A stretch of DNA of 64,000 nucleotides, from contig NZ_JAAUVI010000008.1 in assembly GCF_021352225.1 (NCBI RefSeq), forward strand, positions 1 to 64,000. The letters run 5' to 3'. The stretch is from Methylobacterium sp. C25 (GTDB taxonomy: Bacteria; Pseudomonadota; Alphaproteobacteria; Rhizobiales; Beijerinckiaceae). The translations under genes and the position numbers were made by a program. The notes beneath the pieces are model-generated. The model was not told the origin of the DNA and did no database searches. It saw only the letters and a list, made by a program, of their open reading frames with translations. How positions within the stretch are numbered: the first letter of the stretch is position 1; the number at the start of each line of letters is the position of its first letter. Of this stretch, positions 61,981 through 64,000 are shown in pieces.

Positions 61981-62139
61981 GTCCTGCCGCCGTGACCGCC
62001 GAGGGGCCTGGCGAAAGGGCATCCCGCGGCCGCGTGAGGCGGCCCGCATTCCCGGATCGGTCCGTCGCCCCGCCGAGGGTTCGCCCGCGGCGGACAAAGC
62101 CGTTGCTGAAAAGACTTTAGAGAATCGGACGAGACGACG

Positions 62140-63543
62140 ATGCAGGTGACCGAGACGACTTCCGAGGGGCTGAAGCGCGAGTTTCAGGTGCTCCTCCCCG
62201 CGAGCGAACTCGAGGATCGCCTGAACACCGAGCTCTCGAACATCAAGGGCAAGGCCCAGCTCAAGGGCTTCCGCCCGGGCAAGGTGCCGGTGGCGCATCT
62301 GCGCAAGGTCTACGGCAAGTCGGTCATGGCCGACGTGCTGCAGAACGCCGTCAACGAGGCGAACCAGAAGATCGTCGCCGACAACAGCCTCAAGCTGGCG
62401 CTCGAGCCGCAGATCGAGTTCCCGAAGGACGAAGAGCAGAACATCGTCGAGAAGGCCCTCGAGGCGAAGGGTGACCTCGCCTTCAAGGTGAAGCTCGAGG
62501 TGCTGCCGACCTTCGACCTCGTCGACCTCTCCGACGTCACCCTGACCAAGCCCGTGCTCAAGCCCTCCGACGAGGAGGTGCAGGAGGCACTGGACCGCAT
62601 GGCCAAGCAGAACCGCGACTTCGCCGCCAAGGACGAGGGCGCCGCGGCCGAGACCGGCGACAAGGTCTCGATCGACTTCGTCGGCAAGATCGACGGCGTC
62701 GAGTTCGAGGGCGGCAAGGGCGAGGACGTCGACCTGGAGCTCGGCTCGAACAGCTTCATCCCGGGCTTCGAGGACCAGCTCGTCGGCGCCAAGGCCGGCG
62801 ACAGCCGCGTCGTCAAGGTGAACTTCCCCGAGGATTACCAGGCCGCCCAGCTCGCCGGTAAGGCCGCCGAGTTCGACATCACCGTAAAGGGCGTCCAGGC
62901 GCCGGGCGAGGTCACGATCGACGACGAGCTCGCCAAGCGCTTTGGCATGGAAGACCTCGAGAAGCTCAAGGAAGCCGTGAGCAAGGCGATCGGCACCGAT
63001 TACGACGCCGCCTCGCGCCGCAAGACCAAGAAGGCGCTGCTCGACGCGCTGGACGGCAAATACGCCTTCGATCTGCCCCCGAGCCTCGTCGCCCAGGAAT
63101 TCGCCAGCGTCTGGGCCCAGGTCGAGCAGGACCTGAAGACCCGCGAAAAGACCTTCGAGGACGAGGGTACGACCGAGGAAAAGGCTCAGGAAGAGTATCG
63201 CAAGATCGCCGAGCGGCGCGTGCGTCTCGGCCTGGTGCTTGCGCAGGTCGGCGAGACCGCCGATATCAAGGTCTCCGACGACGAGGTCAATCAGGCCCTC
63301 TTCGCCCGGGTACGTCAGTTCCCCGGCCAGGAGAAGGTGGTCTACGACTTCTACCGGAACAACCCGCAGGCGCTCGCCGAGCTTCGCGCGCCGCTGTTCG
63401 AGGAAAAGGTCGTCGACCACGTCCTCGGTCAGGTCAAACTCGTCGAAGAGCCGGTCTCCAAGGAGGCGCTCTTCGCCGAGGACGACGAAGAGGCCGCACC
63501 TGCCGAGACGAACGAGGCGGCGGCCGAGAAGGCCGCCGGCTGA
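62140..63543 (+). CDS. tig: Trigger factor (ribosome-associated chaperone, peptidyl-prolyl isomerase)
   Basis: 467 aa. N-terminal ribosome-binding domain contains [17 protein letters not shown] with the GFRxGxxP signature near residue 47. The FKBP-type PPIase domain follows ([39 protein letters not shown]), then the C-terminal arm. The tail is acidic ([20 protein letters not shown]). It sits before clpP in the classic tig-clpP order. Confidence 0.97.
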   Translation: MQVTETTSEGLKREFQVLLPASELEDRLNTELSNIKGKAQLKGFRPGKVPVAHLRKVYGKSVMADVLQNAVNEANQKIVADNSLKLALEPQIEFPKDEEQNIVEKALEAKGDLAFKVKLEVLPTFDLVDLSDVTLTKPVLKPSDEEVQEALDRMAKQNRDFAAKDEGAAAETGDKVSIDFVGKIDGVEFEGGKGEDVDLELGSNSFIPGFEDQLVGAKAGDSRVVKVNFPEDYQAAQLAGKAAEFDITVKGVQAPGEVTIDDELAKRFGMEDLEKLKEAVSKAIGTDYDAASRRKTKKALLDALDGKYAFDLPPSLVAQEFASVWAQVEQDLKTREKTFEDEGTTEEKAQEEYRKIAERRVRLGLVLAQVGETADIKVSDDEVNQALFARVRQFPGQEKVVYDFYRNNPQALAELRAPLFEEKVVDHVLGQVKLVEEPVSKEALFAEDDEEAAPAETNEAAAEKAAG

Positions 63544-63669
63544 GGCCCGCACCCACGGTTCAGGGTCAGCGGGTCCGATCAGGCGGTGTTAACAACCGCC
63601 GTAGTTGGCTTGTAACACCGGCCCGGGGATGATTCGCCCCGGCCGGTCCCTGACCTTGAGGGCGTGAGA

Positions 63670-64000
63670 ATGAGAGATCCGGTCGACTACTTCCAGAACA
63701 GCCTCGTCCCGATGGTGGTCGAGCAGTCGAGCCGCGGCGAGCGCGCCTTCGACATCTATTCGCGCCTGCTCCGCGAGCGCATCATCTTCCTGACCGGCCC
63801 GGTCGAGGATCAAGGCGCGTCGCTGATCGTCGCGCAGCTGCTGTTCCTCGAGGCGGAGAACCCGAAGAAGGAAATTTCCTTCTACATCAACTCGCCCGGC
63901 GGCGTGGTGACCTCGGGTCTGTCGATCTACGACACCATGCAGTTCATCCGCTGCCCGGTGACGACGCTGTGCACCGGCCAGGCCGCCTCGATGGGCTCCC
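63670..64000 (+). CDS. clpP: ATP-dependent Clp protease proteolytic subunit, 5' part
   Basis: 110 codons are visible before the window ends. Starts [20 protein letters not shown]. The [19 protein letters not shown] block and the catalytic Ser107 in GQAASMGS are present. It forms the ClpP tetradecamer that works with ClpX or ClpA. The start is 127 bp after the tig stop; a GC-rich imperfect hairpin lies in the gap (about 63619-63648). Confidence 0.95.
   Translation, partial: MRDPVDYFQNSLVPMVVEQSSRGERAFDIYSRLLRERIIFLTGPVEDQGASLIVAQLLFLEAENPKKEISFYINSPGGVVTSGLSIYDTMQFIRCPVTTLCTGQAASMGS

Noticed and set aside
63619..63648. GC-rich hairpin between tig and clpP as an intrinsic terminator
   Set aside because: Stem is imperfect and not followed by T residues; it is only mentioned under clpP.

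Overview
The window looks like chromosome from a GC-rich alphaproteobacterium, most likely a facultatively methylotrophic member of the Hyphomicrobiales close to Methylobacterium. This rests on gene content: a complete indirect (N-methylglutamate) methylamine oxidation gene set, a homologue of formaldehyde-activating enzyme, an NAD-dependent formate dehydrogenase, both GSI and GSII glutamine synthetases, and a tRNA-Leu/tig/clpP end. No alignment was run, so the genus is an inference.

Layout. 1-10913: the 3' part of a non-ribosomal peptide synthetase operon with an alpha/beta hydrolase, an IucB/AlcB-type N-acyltransferase and an ornithine/lysine N-hydroxylase, which is the signature of a hydroxamate siderophore. 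11065-29988: a methylamine island. A GlxA-type AraC regulator diverges from mgdABCD (N-methylglutamate dehydrogenase, related to sarcosine oxidase). Two paralogous XRE-cupin regulators follow, then mgsABC (N-methylglutamate synthase), gmaS (gamma-glutamylmethylamide synthetase), a Fae-like protein without the catalytic histidine, an outer-membrane porin, and an operon of three small membrane proteins, an APC-family amine permease and two unknown membrane proteins. The expected flow is methylamine uptake through porin and permease, then gamma-glutamylmethylamide (GmaS), N-methylglutamate (MgsABC), and glutamate plus a C1 unit (MgdABCD).

30060-53308: mostly housekeeping and accessory genes: acyltransferase, glycosyltransferase, rsmD, an RluB-type pseudouridine synthase with a long basic tail, stress mini-proteins, two GGDEF-EAL proteins, a dehalogenase-like hydrolase, tadA, purD, exported msrA and msrB, an HPP membrane protein, formate dehydrogenase with a LysR regulator, a serine hydrolase, a Nudix hydrolase, rnr and an FMN reductase. 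Two REP/MITE-like inverted repeats lie in intergenic gaps. 53481-58577: a nitrogen/glutamine block (glnA, glnII with a sigma-54 promoter, glsA, a PEP mutase/isocitrate lyase family gene, a PII gene). 58775-64000: NAD(P)HX repair enzyme, a copper-site-less multicopper oxidase homologue, tRNA-Leu(UAG), trigger factor and the start of clpP.

The most novel signal is a 33-bp operator-like sequence built as two 13-bp elements (core TC-N4-A-N2-GAA) separated by 7 bp. It occurs three times in the methylamine island with 16 invariant positions, and two weaker copies are in register upstream of the porin and mgsA. It fits a shared binding site for the paired XRE-cupin regulators and ties the small-membrane-protein/permease operon to methylamine use.
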